Of a stretch of 64,000 bases of DNA, positions 33,210 to 42,983 are shown one piece after another. A program made the translations under genes and the position numbers. The stretch lies in the NCBI GenBank assembly GCA_030427385.1, contig JAUHWR010000001.1, positions 1,364,001 through 1,428,000 of the forward strand, given 5' to 3'. The DNA comes from Alphaproteobacteria bacterium. Its GTDB lineage: Bacteria > Pseudomonadota > Alphaproteobacteria > Micavibrionales > Micavibrionaceae. The stretch's first letter is position 1; every line of letters begins with the position of its first letter. The notes below the pieces were generated by a model that worked only from the letters and a program-made list of their open reading frames with translations, ran no database searches and had not been told where the DNA came from.

Positions 33210-34178
33210 TTACATATTTGAAATCTGTATGCCGACCGGCCCCAAAATGATCACGAATAATGATGGTAGAAAGAATATAATCATTGGCACCGTCAATTTA
33301 GGTGGCAATGACATCGCCTTTTCCTCCGCACGTTGCATCCGAATATCACGCATTTCATCTGCCAAAACACGTAGCGCCTGAGATACCGATGTTCCGTATT
33401 GTTCTGCCTGTATAAGCGAGGTCGTAAAAGATTTTGCCGCCGCGCTCCCTACTCTTCTGGCGAAATCACCTAAGGCTGCACGGCGGTCATTCAGCATGCT
33501 CATTTCCGCGCATAATATGCCAAGCTCTTCGGCGAGTGTTGGTGATTGTTCCACGATTTCATTAGAGATTCGATCAATTGTCTGCTCTAAACCGATCCCG
33601 CCTTGAACGCAGATCAACATCATATCAAGCGCATCAGGGAATGATAATTCCATATCTTGCTGACGTTTTTGAATCATGTTTTTGATTAAAATATTCGGTA
33701 AGAAAAAGCCAAATGCAAAACCACCAAAATAAACGCCAAGCTGCAATAATTGCGAGAATTCACGCTCTTCCGGCGCGGCATTAAAAATAATGAAGGCAAA
33801 TAATAAAAAGAAAATCGGTAGACCAATTCGTGCAATCATGAAATTTATAGGCGCTTTTGGATTGCGATATCCGGCCTGTAGCATTTTATCACGTAACTTC
33901 TCACCCTGCGTCCCTAACATTTCCTGCATTTTATAAAGCATCGCCATATTTTCACGGGCGCTTGCCTCATGATCTTTAGTTATAATATTACGATCACGTC
34001 CGGCTTTGGCATCTTCATAAAGGGCACGACGGCGTTTTTGAACAATGTCCGTATATCGCTTCTTTTTCTCTTCTTTATTAAGAAACATCGAGGCAAATGC
34101 CATAAAAGACACCGCCGCAATTATCGCACTTATAAAAATAACGAGCGTCTCATCACTTATTCCAAAAAGCTCTAACAT
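33210..34178 (-). CDS. tadC: Tad pilus inner-membrane platform protein TadC
   Basis: 322 residues with a type II secretion F (GspF-like) domain and several membrane helices: N-terminal (about 5-30), 'IGLPIFFLLFAFIIFNA', 'VYFGGFAFGFFLPNI' and C-terminal 'LTVPMIIFFLPSLFVIILGPVGI'. The cytosolic F-domain contains 'ELSFPDALDMMLICVQGGIGLEQTI' and 'EQYGTSVSQALRVLADEMR', the family landmarks. TadC and TadB together form the platform on which CpaF drives Flp pilus assembly. The gene follows tadB after 9 bases. Confidence 0.94.
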   Translation of the reverse strand: MLELFGISDETLVIFISAIIAAVSFMAFASMFLNKEEKKKRYTDIVQKRRRALYEDAKAGRDRNIITKDHEASARENMAMLYKMQEMLGTQGEKLRDKMLQAGYRNPKAPINFMIARIGLPIFFLLFAFIIFNAAPEEREFSQLLQLGVYFGGFAFGFFLPNILIKNMIQKRQQDMELSFPDALDMMLICVQGGIGLEQTIDRISNEIVEQSPTLAEELGILCAEMSMLNDRRAALGDFARRVGSAAAKSFTTSLIQAEQYGTSVSQALRVLADEMRDIRMQRAEEKAMSLPPKLTVPMIIFFLPSLFVIILGPVGIQISNM

Positions 34179-34187
34179 TAAAAATTC

Positions 34188-35165
34188 CTATACTTTAAAA
34201 TTAATCATTATTTTCATGGATAAAATGCCAAGGCTCATCCAAATAATGGCCCCCGCCAACATTACCTTGCCGGTCGGATTTTCCACTAAGACCATTACAT
34301 GTTCAGGCTTTAACAAATACATGCCCCCGCCTACGACGATTGGCAAAGCGCCGATAATACCGGCGGAAGCCTTGGCTTCCGATGATAATGATTTTACTTT
34401 CCGCGCCAGCTTATATCGCGCGCGGATAGTATCCGCCAGATTTGAAAGAATTTCAGAGAGGCTTGAGCCGGTTTGCGCTTGAATGGCAAGGCCGGTTGCA
34501 AACATCTTTACCTCAGGTAGCGGCATACGATCGGCGGCGTCCATGGCGGCCTCATGTAGCGGCACGCCGATGCGCTGCGCTTCATAAATCTGTGTCATCT
34601 CTTCGCCAATTGGTCCGCTATATTCACGCGCCACCATGGAAATTGCTTCCGCGACAGGCATACCGCTCTTAAGCAGACGCACCATCGCCTCCAAAGCATC
34701 GGCAAATTCTTCGATAAATTTCTTACGCCGGCGCGCGCCCATGCGCCCGATCACAAAACGCGGCAATCCGAAAAATCCGATCATACAAATCAAAAACATC
34801 AAAACCATAGATACCTTCATAAAGAAGGCAATCATTGTGCAAATAATTCCTGAAATGATCGAATACATAAAAAATTTAGGAATGCTTATGTCATGGCCGG
34901 TTTGTTGCAGTTTATTTCTTAACGTATTTTTTTTCTTTTTTCTGCTACCACTTTCATCATCTTGATGTTTTAGTTTTTTAGCAATCTCGGCACGGCGGCG
35001 ATCTGCATTATCTACGTTACTGGTTTTTTGAGATTTTTTTTGCCCTGTAATAATTTCACGCGCACGCTCACTTTCAGGGTTATTTTTTTTCAAAAATAAA
35101 TAAGCTGTGACGACAAAAGCAATCACAATAAATACAGCAATGAATATAATAACAATCGGTGACAT
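34188..35165 (-). CDS. tadB: Tad pilus inner-membrane platform protein TadB
   Basis: 325 residues. An N-terminal helix (about 3-25) is followed by a charged K/R/E-rich linker (about 30-80) and two central helices. The GspF domain carries 'FADALEAMVRLLKSGMPVAEAISMVA' and 'MFATGLAIQAQTGSSLSEILSNLA', and a C-terminal helix pair ends the protein. It is paired with tadC. Its expected upstream neighbour cpaF lies 2.5 kb away, on the far side of the icd block, so tadBC must now have their own promoter or depend on one in the 160 bases shared with icd. Confidence 0.94.
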   Translation of the reverse strand: MSPIVIIFIAVFIVIAFVVTAYLFLKKNNPESERAREIITGQKKSQKTSNVDNADRRRAEIAKKLKHQDDESGSRKKKKNTLRNKLQQTGHDISIPKFFMYSIISGIICTMIAFFMKVSMVLMFLICMIGFFGLPRFVIGRMGARRRKKFIEEFADALEAMVRLLKSGMPVAEAISMVAREYSGPIGEEMTQIYEAQRIGVPLHEAAMDAADRMPLPEVKMFATGLAIQAQTGSSLSEILSNLADTIRARYKLARKVKSLSSEAKASAGIIGALPIVVGGGMYLLKPEHVMVLVENPTGKVMLAGAIIWMSLGILSMKIMINFKV

Positions 35166-35325
35166 GTGCCTGATTTTCTAGAAATTTTTAACTTCTATAA
35201 TTTTAAGGTAAGAACATGAAAATGAGCTTAAGTTATTATGGCAATTTATGTATTTATGCTGCCCTGCCCCTTGACGATCCATGGCTTTAGACCCAAACTC
35301 TTTAGATAAACAAGGAGATTTCCCC

Positions 35326-36540
35326 ATGACAAAAATCAAAGTCGCAACGCCACTAGTTGAAATTGACGGGGACGAAATGACCCGCATTATTTGGGAGATG
35401 ATCCGCGAGCGCTTGATTAAACCTTATCTGGATATTGATCTGGAATATTACGATCTCTCCATTCAAAAACGCGATGAAACCAATGACCAGATCACGATTG
35501 ACGCCGCCAATGCGATTAAAAAGCATGGCGTGGGCGTAAAATGCGCGACGATTACCCCCGATGAAGATCGCGTGAAGGAATTTGATCTCAAGAAAATGTG
35601 GAAATCTCCGAATGGGACAATACGTAACATTTTAAACGGCACAGTGTTCCGCGAGCCGATCACCATGGAAAATGTGCCGCGCTATGTGCCCGGATGGAAA
35701 AAACCGATGGTTGTGGGGCGTCACGCCTTTGGTGATCAATACAAAGCCACCGATTTCAAGGTTACAGAACCTGGTAAGCTAACGATGACATTCGTACCCG
35801 AAGGCGGCGGCGAAACACAAGAATTCGAGATTTTTGACTTCCCCTCCTCCGGCGTGGCAATGGGGATGTATAATCTGGACGAATCGATTGAAGGGTTTGC
35901 GCGCGCTTGCTTTAATTATGGTCTGCAACGCAATTACCCTGTTTATCTCTCTACCAAAAATACCATCCTGAAAGCCTATGACGGGCAATTTAAAGATATT
36001 TTCCAACGCATTTATGAGGCGGAATTTAAATCAGAATTTGAAAAACAAAAGCTATGGTACGAACATCGCCTGATTGATGACATGGTCGCCTTTGCCGTGA
36101 AATCCGAAGGCGGGTTTGTCTGGGCCTGTAAAAATTACGACGGCGATGTCCAATCCGATATCGTCGCGCAGGGCTACGGATCACTTGGTTTAATGACTTC
36201 CGTCCTGCTGACCCCCGATGGCAAATGCGTCGAAGCCGAAGCCGCGCACGGCACCGTCACACGTCATTACCGCCAACATCAAAAAGGCGAAAAAACCTCT
36301 ACCAACCCCATCGCCTCCATCTTCGCATGGACAAGAGGCCTGAAATACCGCGCCAAATTCGATGGCAATGACGCGCTAGATGCTTTTGCCGAAACCCTAG
36401 AACAAGTCTGCATCAACACCGTCGAAAGCGGCAAAATGACGAAGGATTTAGCGCTATTGATCGGGAACGATCAGGCTTACCTTACAACTGAGGAGTTTAT
36501 GGATGCGGTTGTGAAGGGATTAGAGGGAAAGATGGGGTGA
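35326..36540 (+). CDS. icd: NADP-dependent isocitrate dehydrogenase (type II, alphaproteobacterial/eukaryotic-like)
   Basis: Converts isocitrate to 2-oxoglutarate and CO2 in the TCA cycle. The start is the ATG at 35326 (MTKIKVATP), with AAGGAGA eight bases before it; the track start at 35281 is too early. It has 404 residues, as in homodimeric type II enzymes. '[17 protein letters not shown]' begins the fold. Substrate residues lie in '[20 protein letters not shown]', metal-binding aspartates in '[12 protein letters not shown]'-like '[18 protein letters not shown]' and '[19 protein letters not shown]', and the NADP site in '[17 protein letters not shown]'. It is embedded, in reverse orientation, in the tad cluster. 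A small accessory gene pair begins 3 bases after its stop. Confidence 0.96.
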   Translation: MTKIKVATPLVEIDGDEMTRIIWEMIRERLIKPYLDIDLEYYDLSIQKRDETNDQITIDAANAIKKHGVGVKCATITPDEDRVKEFDLKKMWKSPNGTIRNILNGTVFREPITMENVPRYVPGWKKPMVVGRHAFGDQYKATDFKVTEPGKLTMTFVPEGGGETQEFEIFDFPSSGVAMGMYNLDESIEGFARACFNYGLQRNYPVYLSTKNTILKAYDGQFKDIFQRIYEAEFKSEFEKQKLWYEHRLIDDMVAFAVKSEGGFVWACKNYDGDVQSDIVAQGYGSLGLMTSVLLTPDGKCVEAEAAHGTVTRHYRQHQKGEKTSTNPIASIFAWTRGLKYRAKFDGNDALDAFAETLEQVCINTVESGKMTKDLALLIGNDQAYLTTEEFMDAVVKGLEGKMG

Positions 36541-36543
36541 AAA

Positions 36544-36726
36544 ATGGAAGATTTAGTAAACTTTGTTCTTCTTAACAAAGAATGGATTTTTAGTGGTATT
36601 GGCGTATTTATTATCTCATTAATTTTTTTACAAAAAAAATCTAGCCGCATTAAGATTAATCAAAAACAAATATCAGGTGATAATTCATCATCTACTCAAA
36701 TTGGTAATATTAGAGATAATGAGTAA
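36544..36726 (+). CDS. Small membrane protein with C-terminal SGDNS motif (60 aa)
   Basis: Starts 3 bases after the icd stop and overlaps the next gene by 8 bases. A short N-terminal segment is followed by one membrane helix (about 14-31, 'WIFSGIGVFIISLIFL'), basic residues (KKSSRIKINQK; positive-inside rule puts this end in the cytoplasm), then 'QISGDNSSSTQIGNI'. The last motif recurs at the start of the next protein ('SGDNSTQVQ'). This stretch is visibly more AT-rich than icd and cpaF. I know no named family for it. A membrane effector or anchor for the downstream protein is plausible. Confidence 0.6.
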   Translation: MEDLVNFVLLNKEWIFSGIGVFIISLIFLQKKSSRIKINQKQISGDNSSSTQIGNIRDNE

Positions 36727-37735
36727 GCAAATTCAAAAAAGCGGCGACAATAGCACTCAAGTCCAAGCAGAGAACTATTATGCTGGAGCTACTCCTGCAG
36801 AAGTTATTCAAATTTTTAATACCTTATGGGAGAATAATTTTCCAAAGCTACAAAAACAAGCAATGGATATTGCCGACCAAAGAGCTTCAGAACTTAAAAA
36901 TGAAATAATCCAAGAATTATCAACAAAAGCACCAGAAATAATTGAAAATTTATCTACTCCCAGAAAACAAAACGACTTATTTGAGGCCCAAAAAGGCTAT
37001 GCTCTCTCAGGTAGCGAGGCTCTCAGGAAAACCCTTACCTCTCTAGTTTGTGCATCACTTGAGGAAAAAGATGAGAGCAGCTCAAACTCTATAATTTTGT
37101 CTGAGGCTATAAAAGTAGCTAAGAATTTATCTTCTAACCACCTGAAGATATTAGGTTGTATATATCTTTTAAAACAATTGAGATTTGCACCTAGAAATGT
37201 GCAGCATTTATTAGATCTTTTTCAACAACATCTCCTCGCGATAGATATCAATGAGATAAATTTTAACGTAAGCGAGTTTCTTAATTTAGAATTTCATAGA
37301 TGCGTCATTATAGCACCATTACAAAAAAAAGTTTTTGTGCCATTAATGAGAGAAACGTATCCGGGTATTTTTTCAAAAGGATTTACTATTGAGCATATTG
37401 AAAACATTCTAGGATCAATGTCCTTTTTACCAAAAAATTTAATTGTAGAAAACTTACATGATCCTAAGCTTCTGCAAATAGGCATCGCTAATGAAGAAGA
37501 CCTTAAAACTTTTAAATTAGAACAGCGACTGCATGACAAGGTTGTTAAAACATTAAGAGACAATCGAATGGGAGATGACGAAATCACTCACTTAATAAAA
37601 AATAAATCAGAGAACTTTGATTTATTTATAAAAAACTGGGATGCTAGTGCTATCTCTGCTTGTCGTTTAAGTCCAGTCGGAAAAACATTAGGACATACAT
37701 TTCTGCAAACAAGAATAGACTTGCCAAACTTATGA
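36719..37735 (+). CDS. Hypothetical soluble protein, LPO_1073/Vpar_1526-like
   Basis: The ATG at 36719 (MSKQIQKSGDNSTQ) overlaps the previous stop and gives 338 residues; the track start at 36677 lies within the upstream gene. An N-terminal 'SGDNSTQVQAENYYAG' motif leads into a helical stretch, 'LWENNFPKLQKQAMDIADQRA', then 'LFEAQKGYALSGSEALRKTLTSLV' and 'NSIILSEAIKVAKNLSSNHLK'. From memory these resemble the uncharacterised LPO_1073/Vpar_1526 family; I could not check this. No membrane helix or catalytic motif is seen. AT-rich and different in codon use from its neighbours, it is probably a transferred accessory gene. Its stop is 2 bases from the convergent cpaF stop. Confidence 0.62.
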   Translation: MSKQIQKSGDNSTQVQAENYYAGATPAEVIQIFNTLWENNFPKLQKQAMDIADQRASELKNEIIQELSTKAPEIIENLSTPRKQNDLFEAQKGYALSGSEALRKTLTSLVCASLEEKDESSSNSIILSEAIKVAKNLSSNHLKILGCIYLLKQLRFAPRNVQHLLDLFQQHLLAIDINEINFNVSEFLNLEFHRCVIIAPLQKKVFVPLMRETYPGIFSKGFTIEHIENILGSMSFLPKNLIVENLHDPKLLQIGIANEEDLKTFKLEQRLHDKVVKTLRDNRMGDDEITHLIKNKSENFDLFIKNWDASAISACRLSPVGKTLGHTFLQTRIDLPNL

Positions 37736-37737
37736 AT

Positions 37738-39339
37738 TTACCCATACGCCTCTTCCATCGCGTCTAGCACCATATCGGCGACGCCGAACTGTCTGGCGTT
37801 ATCAAAGAATTTGGGGCGGAGGCCGGTGGATTTTTGGCTAGTGATTAATTTGCCGTTTTCGTCTTCGCCTTCGATGTCCAACTTAAAGAGATCCTGCATG
37901 GTAACTACATCGCCCTCCATGCCTGTAATTTCGGTGACATGGGTGGTTTTACGCGATCCATCGCGCAGACGTTGCACCTGAATAATGACTTGAATCGCGC
38001 CCGCGATTTGTTCGCGCACCGCCTTTTGCGGCAGGTTCAGGCCGCCCATCGCGATCATATTTTCCATACGGGATAATGCTTCGCGCGGATTATTGGCGTG
38101 GACGGTTCCCATCGAACCATCATGACCTGTATTCATGGCTTGGAGCAAATCAAAGGCTTCAGGCCCCCGCACCTCCCCCACGATAATACGTTCCGGGCGC
38201 ATACGCAGACAGTTTTTCACCAGATCACGCATGGTCACTTCCCCGACGCCCTCCAAATTCGGCGGGCGGGTTTCCAATCGCACGACGTGCGGCTGTTGCA
38301 GCTGTAGCTCGGCGGCATCTTCGCAGGTAACAATCCGCTCGTCACTTTCGATATAGCGCGTTAGACAGTTCAGCATGGTTGTTTTACCGGAGCCTGTACC
38401 GCCGGAAACCAAAACATTCACGCGGCAACGCCCAATCGCCATAATTAACTTTGCGCATGACGGTGTCATTGAGCCAAAATCAACCAGCTTATCTAATGTC
38501 AGCTTATCCTTACTGAATTTACGAATGGTCATGGCCGCGCCGTCAATCGCCAGCGGCGGAATAATCACATTCACACGCGACCCATCGGGCAGACGCGCAT
38601 CACATATCGGCGAGCTTTCATCAACCCGGCGGCCAATCGCGCCCACGATACGTTGGCATATCGTTAGGAGATGTTGATCATCGCGGAATTTCACATCGGT
38701 TTTATCGATCTTACCATTACGCTCCGCATAAACCGTATGCGGGCCATTGATCATAATATCGGCAATGCCGTCTTCTTCGAGTAATGTTTCGAGCGGCCCA
38801 AACCCCAACATATCATCGGCGCATTCCTTTGAAATACGTTGCAACTCCGCGGGAGTTAGGTCTAGATTCCTAAATCTGGCAATTTCCGCCACAGCAGATA
38901 AAACTTCCTCACGAGCGGCTTTAGAATCCATCCGCGCCAAGGCTTTCAAGTCAATACCATCGCGCAAATCCGACCAGATACGATTACGAGATCGTTCCAG
39001 TCGCAAGTCCGTCATGGAATCAGAGGCGCTTTTTTCTTCCTCTACCTCCTCATGCAAATCCATGTCATCATCGCTAAAACTTTTGGTAGGAACCTTTTTT
39101 TTATCCACTTGAGGCGGAGGAGCCGGCGGCGTTACATTCTCAGGGTCACTGCTAACTGCTTCTTTAATATCCGCCGCACTATCAACTTTTAAATCTGGCT
39201 TCTTATCTATCGGCGCATCATCATGCTTATCTGGCGCACTGCTGATTTCTTGTAATTTATTTTTAGCTTGCAAGTCTGTTTTTTTCTGGGCAGGTGCCTT
39301 TGACTTCGCATCGGTCGGTGTCTGTTTTTTTCCGAACAT
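37738..39339 (-). CDS. cpaF: Tad pilus assembly ATPase CpaF/TadA
   Basis: 533 residues. The first 110 form a K/D/P-rich, apparently disordered extension. Then follow the N-terminal region of VirB11/GspE-like ATPases ('[24 protein letters not shown]'), Walker A '[16 protein letters not shown]', the Asp box '[24 protein letters not shown]', Walker B '[26 protein letters not shown]' and the His box '[18 protein letters not shown]'. The cytosolic hexamer powers Flp pilus assembly (and retraction in Caulobacter). Start ATG at 39339 with a GGAGG site. It is the last gene of the cpa run from flp; tadBC would normally follow directly. Confidence 0.96.
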   Translation of the reverse strand: MFGKKQTPTDAKSKAPAQKKTDLQAKNKLQEISSAPDKHDDAPIDKKPDLKVDSAADIKEAVSSDPENVTPPAPPPQVDKKKVPTKSFSDDDMDLHEEVEEEKSASDSMTDLRLERSRNRIWSDLRDGIDLKALARMDSKAAREEVLSAVAEIARFRNLDLTPAELQRISKECADDMLGFGPLETLLEEDGIADIMINGPHTVYAERNGKIDKTDVKFRDDQHLLTICQRIVGAIGRRVDESSPICDARLPDGSRVNVIIPPLAIDGAAMTIRKFSKDKLTLDKLVDFGSMTPSCAKLIMAIGRCRVNVLVSGGTGSGKTTMLNCLTRYIESDERIVTCEDAAELQLQQPHVVRLETRPPNLEGVGEVTMRDLVKNCLRMRPERIIVGEVRGPEAFDLLQAMNTGHDGSMGTVHANNPREALSRMENMIAMGGLNLPQKAVREQIAGAIQVIIQVQRLRDGSRKTTHVTEITGMEGDVVTMQDLFKLDIEGEDENGKLITSQKSTGLRPKFFDNARQFGVADMVLDAMEEAYG

Positions 39340-39347
39340 ATAGCCTC

Positions 39348-40598
39348 CTACTTACCTGTTATTTTCTTGAGCAATCCGCCTATGCCACCATCGGATGTTT
39401 TACTCTCATCTTTGTTAGCGGTAGAGGAAAGCCCTGTAACTATAGACCTTAAGGATTTAATCAAATTTTCGATTATAATACGACCATCACTCTCGGTTGT
39501 TAATTTGCCACCTTCACTGGCAAGCTTGCCAAACATATCCGGCATAAAATCAATCGCGCTGTCTATCTTACAATCCAGCATGCTTTCAATGTCCTTAACG
39601 GCAAGTTCTTTTTTACCCTGAATTCCTTTGAAATTTAAAATCAAGGATAACAGTTCCTTATTTTTGTTATCATCACCGATATCACGTATATCTTTGATTT
39701 CGCTGATTAAAGTACGAGCCGCCCGCAAAGAGAATACTCCAGGCGATGTAAAGAGCATGACTTTATGCGCCGCCATAATGGCTGCCTTTTTTAACTCCGC
39801 AGAAGCGCCGGAGGCATCAAAAATAACCAAGGGGTAAGATGCCATAACTATATTTAGCATTTTTTCAAAGCCATCCACATCAATAGCAGGCTCCAACATG
39901 ACATCGCCGCCGCTTGCCAGAACATTCAATTTTTCACTCACACTAAGAATCATGCGATCAATGCTGTCTAAATCTTCTTTTAAAGCTGCCTTAGATGCTT
40001 CTTTAAGCGTTGTTGATGGTTCTAAGCCCAAGCAAATTGTGTTCGAAGACCAACCGCCGGCGGCGTCAATTAATAATACCTTTTGACCATGTAATTCAGA
40101 TAATCCGTGAACAAGCCCTTGTGTAAGCGCTGAAACGCCGACGCCCCCCTTACAGCCCATCGTCACAATTAAGCGACTGCCTGAAACACCCAGTTTTTTG
40201 ATCAACGTTTTGGCAATCACATCTGCAAAAACATCAATTTCTAAAGGGCGCACGATATAGTCACTCACCCCCATAGAAATCAATTTTCGATAAAGCTGCA
40301 CATCATTATCAGGGCCGATGATAATCGCATCTGTACCTTCTGCACATTTCTCAGCCAACTCACCCAGCTTTTCAGTAAAGCTATCGTCAATGACATCGGT
40401 TTGAATAATTAATAAATCGGGAGAAACATTTGAAGTATAATATAAAATTGCATCATCAACGCCACCATTCACAGCTTCAACGCTCACACGGGCATAACGC
40501 CAGTCTTTCGATAAGCTGCTGGCAACTTTACGACTATTATCTTCTGTTGAAAAAACAGCGAGTGATGATGACGGTAATAAAACCGAAGAATCAGACAT
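39348..40598 (-). CDS. cpaE: Tad pilus localisation ATPase CpaE/TadZ
   Basis: 416 residues. An atypical receiver-like N-terminal domain (about 1-130; 'VSPDLLIIQTDVID', 'KLISMGVSDYIVRPLEIDVFADVI') precedes a MinD/ParA-type ATPase with the deviant Walker A 'GCKGGVGVSALTQGLVHGL' and 'KVLLIDAAGGWSSNT'. CpaE/TadZ marks the pole or assembly site for Tad pili. A C-terminal tail rich in S, D and K ends 'GGIGGLLKKITGK'. It lies 8 bases upstream of cpaF; the 195 bases between it and cpaD contain no gene that I can support. Confidence 0.92.
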   Translation of the reverse strand: MSDSSVLLPSSSLAVFSTEDNSRKVASSLSKDWRYARVSVEAVNGGVDDAILYYTSNVSPDLLIIQTDVIDDSFTEKLGELAEKCAEGTDAIIIGPDNDVQLYRKLISMGVSDYIVRPLEIDVFADVIAKTLIKKLGVSGSRLIVTMGCKGGVGVSALTQGLVHGLSELHGQKVLLIDAAGGWSSNTICLGLEPSTTLKEASKAALKEDLDSIDRMILSVSEKLNVLASGGDVMLEPAIDVDGFEKMLNIVMASYPLVIFDASGASAELKKAAIMAAHKVMLFTSPGVFSLRAARTLISEIKDIRDIGDDNKNKELLSLILNFKGIQGKKELAVKDIESMLDCKIDSAIDFMPDMFGKLASEGGKLTTESDGRIIIENLIKSLRSIVTGLSSTANKDESKTSDGGIGGLLKKITGK

Positions 40599-40793
40599 TT
40601 TTTAATTTATCCCCGAATGAGACTAGAATTTATTTTGTGCGCCTTTATGGCTCTTATTAATTTATCATGACTGAAAGTGTTTAAATAAGTGTTATTTTCT
40701 AGAGGAATCCACGCCTTTTTCTTAATATAAAGATATGCGAGACGCTAAATGCCATGGAATTGGCGATGATAACTTAACTATAAATATTACCCC

Positions 40794-41450
40794 TTACTCT
40801 TCAGTCGCTCTTTGCCCTTCTAATTTTTCGTTTGGTATGCCGGTTCTGTACTGATCTATAATATTCGAAGCTCGGCGTCCGTCTGATACCCCATCAAAAC
40901 CGTCCGTCCCAAGTAAGTCTTTTGGACGCGCAATTTGTTTGGCGATAGTTGTTTCAACCGAGCAACCAAATTGATAATCCTTAACAGCCTTCCAATCCGT
41001 GCGTGTGTTATCAAGCCCTGGCATCATTCCATCACAGCCCGTCGGGGCATGCGCCGAAAAACGATCATATGTGACAAGCGTTTTAGAATGATCACCAACA
41101 TCATTCACCGGCATAATCTCAGTCGAAATATCTTTAACGCCGGCCTCACGCAATGATTTTGCAATTTTCACCGCATGGTTGGTCGCATTCATTGCCGTAT
41201 TTTGTGAAGATGCCGGATCATATTGAACCATTAAAGATATAGGGCCGTTATTACCGTTTCTTTGATAATCTGCTGCAATGCGGTTAATAATTTGCGGCGT
41301 CAAATCATGAGATGTAAATTGCTCGCCATATTGTTCCTGATGAACCTCCATGCGCTTTAAGGCTAAATTTCCTTCATGATCTTGTGAACAACCGCTCAGC
41401 GCCCCTAAGGTCAGAAGGCAAGATCCAATTAAAAGCCATTGATTTTTCAT
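40794..41450 (-). CDS. cpaD: Pilus assembly lipoprotein CpaD
   Basis: 218 residues from the ATG at 41450 (MKNQWLLIGS), which has AAGGAA eight bases upstream; the track start at 41474 overlaps cpaC. The lipoprotein signal ends 'LGALSGC|SQD'. The body contains 'ISLMVQYDPASSQNTAMNA' and 'APTGCDGMMPG...DYQFGCSVETTIAKQIARPKDLLG', the conserved CpaD C-terminal block with two cysteines. CpaD helps place or stabilise the CpaC secretin in the outer membrane. Gene order cpaC-cpaD-cpaE is standard. Confidence 0.9.
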   Translation of the reverse strand: MKNQWLLIGSCLLTLGALSGCSQDHEGNLALKRMEVHQEQYGEQFTSHDLTPQIINRIAADYQRNGNNGPISLMVQYDPASSQNTAMNATNHAVKIAKSLREAGVKDISTEIMPVNDVGDHSKTLVTYDRFSAHAPTGCDGMMPGLDNTRTDWKAVKDYQFGCSVETTIAKQIARPKDLLGTDGFDGVSDGRRASNIIDQYRTGIPNEKLEGQRATEE

Positions 41451-41466
41451 CTTAAAATTCCTTCTA

Positions 41467-42963
41467 TTAATCAATCAGATATCCGATATTTTCTGTATCA
41501 TTCGACAAAGCTCTACGTCCGTTATCACCATAGACATTGCGTACATTGGCGGCAAAAGACCGTGCCAGATTTTGATGTTTTTCCTTCATATTAACCGCCA
41601 CGGCTTGCTCTTTATCCGCATAAGGCTCAACCATATAAGCTGTCACCATCACAACCAATTCAGTTTCAGAGCGTTGGAAACTGTCTGATTTAATCAAATC
41701 ACCAATAACCGGCGTATTCAAAACACCCGGTAAACCACTCAAACCTTTTACATTTTCAGATTGTAGCAAACCACCAATCATTAAGGTTCCGCCGCTTGGC
41801 AATTCCACCGTTGTTTCTGCACGGCGAATATCCAAACCAGGTACGTTAATTTCAGCCAAAGTGACAGAACTATCAAAATCAAGCGCTGAGACTTCGGTAT
41901 TTAATTGTAAACTAATACGGTCATCTGACATAACTTTTGGACGGAAGTTTAAAGATACACCGAAGGGACGAAATTCAATAATTACGTTACCATTTCGGTC
42001 ACGTCCAACCGGAACTGGATATTCGCCGCCCGCCAAAAACCCTGCCTCTTCACCTGAAAGTGCGGTTAAATTTGGCTCAGCCAAAATGTTGGCCATATTA
42101 TCTTGCTCCAACATATTCAAAAATACGTTAAAAAATCCAATACCGCTAATCCCGCTATCCCCAGTTAAACTAAATGCAGCAAAAGGATCTTCCGCAAGGC
42201 CTGTTTGGCCTCCCAGAATGCGAGAAGAGAAAGAATCGGTGCCTCCGGCAAGATCACTCGCTGGATCGCGCCCAAAGACGCTTGTCGCCAATTCATTAGG
42301 GTTATTAATAGATGTCTCTATACCTAGCTCTTTAATAATGGAGCGTGAAACCTCCGCGATTTTAACGCGCAGCATAACTTGTTGCGTTCCGCCAACAGTC
42401 ATTAAATTAGATACTAATTCGTCAGTCGATTTACCGTCTTTATCTTGCAGATCACTAACGTAATGCCCAACCAAGTTTGCGATTTGCGATGCCTTATCCG
42501 GTGATGACGCATGACCAGTTAAAATAATCTGATCATGAATGGCATCAACTTCTACTTTTTCATCGGGGAACAGACGCGTTACCATATTTTGGATCGCCAA
42601 CGTATCATAGCTAACATGAACCTCATGCTGTCCGATCACATTGCCGGATGCATCAATGATAATGATATTTGTATCGCCCGCACTAATTCCCGCAATATAG
42701 AGATGACCGGATTGAAGCGGTGTCACCTCTGCAACAGACGTATTGGCGATCATAACATCCGAGACACCCGCAGGAAGAGGAAAGACAACGCCCTTACCAA
42801 TGGTAACGTCAATTAAATCCTGCGTGTTTTGTAATTCAGGAAGCTCGCGCAAATCAACCTTAGAAGCATAGGCTACATTAAAGGCCGTCATCATCAGCAC
42901 AAGAAAACATGCCACCTGCGCAGATAAACGCAACATATCAAATTTATTCTTTAAGTATTTCAT
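41467..42963 (-). CDS. cpaC: Tad pilus secretin CpaC/RcpA
   Basis: 498 residues. A basic N-terminus and signal ending 'TAFNVAYA|SKV' are followed by the secretin N-terminal domain (about 45-110, 'GVVFPLPAGVSDVMIANTSVAEV'), a BON-like segment ('VEVDAIHDQIILTGHASSPDKASQIANLV') and the secretin domain (about 190-430). The secretin domain includes 'VMLRVKIAEVSRSIIKELGI', 'LAEPNLTALSGEEAGFLAGGEYPVPV' and 'RRAETTVELPSGGTLMIGGLLQ'. It forms the outer-membrane pore through which the Flp pilus emerges. Confidence 0.95.
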   Translation of the reverse strand: MKYLKNKFDMLRLSAQVACFLVLMMTAFNVAYASKVDLRELPELQNTQDLIDVTIGKGVVFPLPAGVSDVMIANTSVAEVTPLQSGHLYIAGISAGDTNIIIIDASGNVIGQHEVHVSYDTLAIQNMVTRLFPDEKVEVDAIHDQIILTGHASSPDKASQIANLVGHYVSDLQDKDGKSTDELVSNLMTVGGTQQVMLRVKIAEVSRSIIKELGIETSINNPNELATSVFGRDPASDLAGGTDSFSSRILGGQTGLAEDPFAAFSLTGDSGISGIGFFNVFLNMLEQDNMANILAEPNLTALSGEEAGFLAGGEYPVPVGRDRNGNVIIEFRPFGVSLNFRPKVMSDDRISLQLNTEVSALDFDSSVTLAEINVPGLDIRRAETTVELPSGGTLMIGGLLQSENVKGLSGLPGVLNTPVIGDLIKSDSFQRSETELVVMVTAYMVEPYADKEQAVAVNMKEKHQNLARSFAANVRNVYGDNGRRALSNDTENIGYLID

Positions 42964-42983
42964 TTTATTGCCTTTTATAACTT

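Noticed and set aside
35178-35387. 69-residue minus-strand ORF over the icd start
   Set aside because: Covers the icd ribosome site and first codons antisense, no family features; a shadow ORF.
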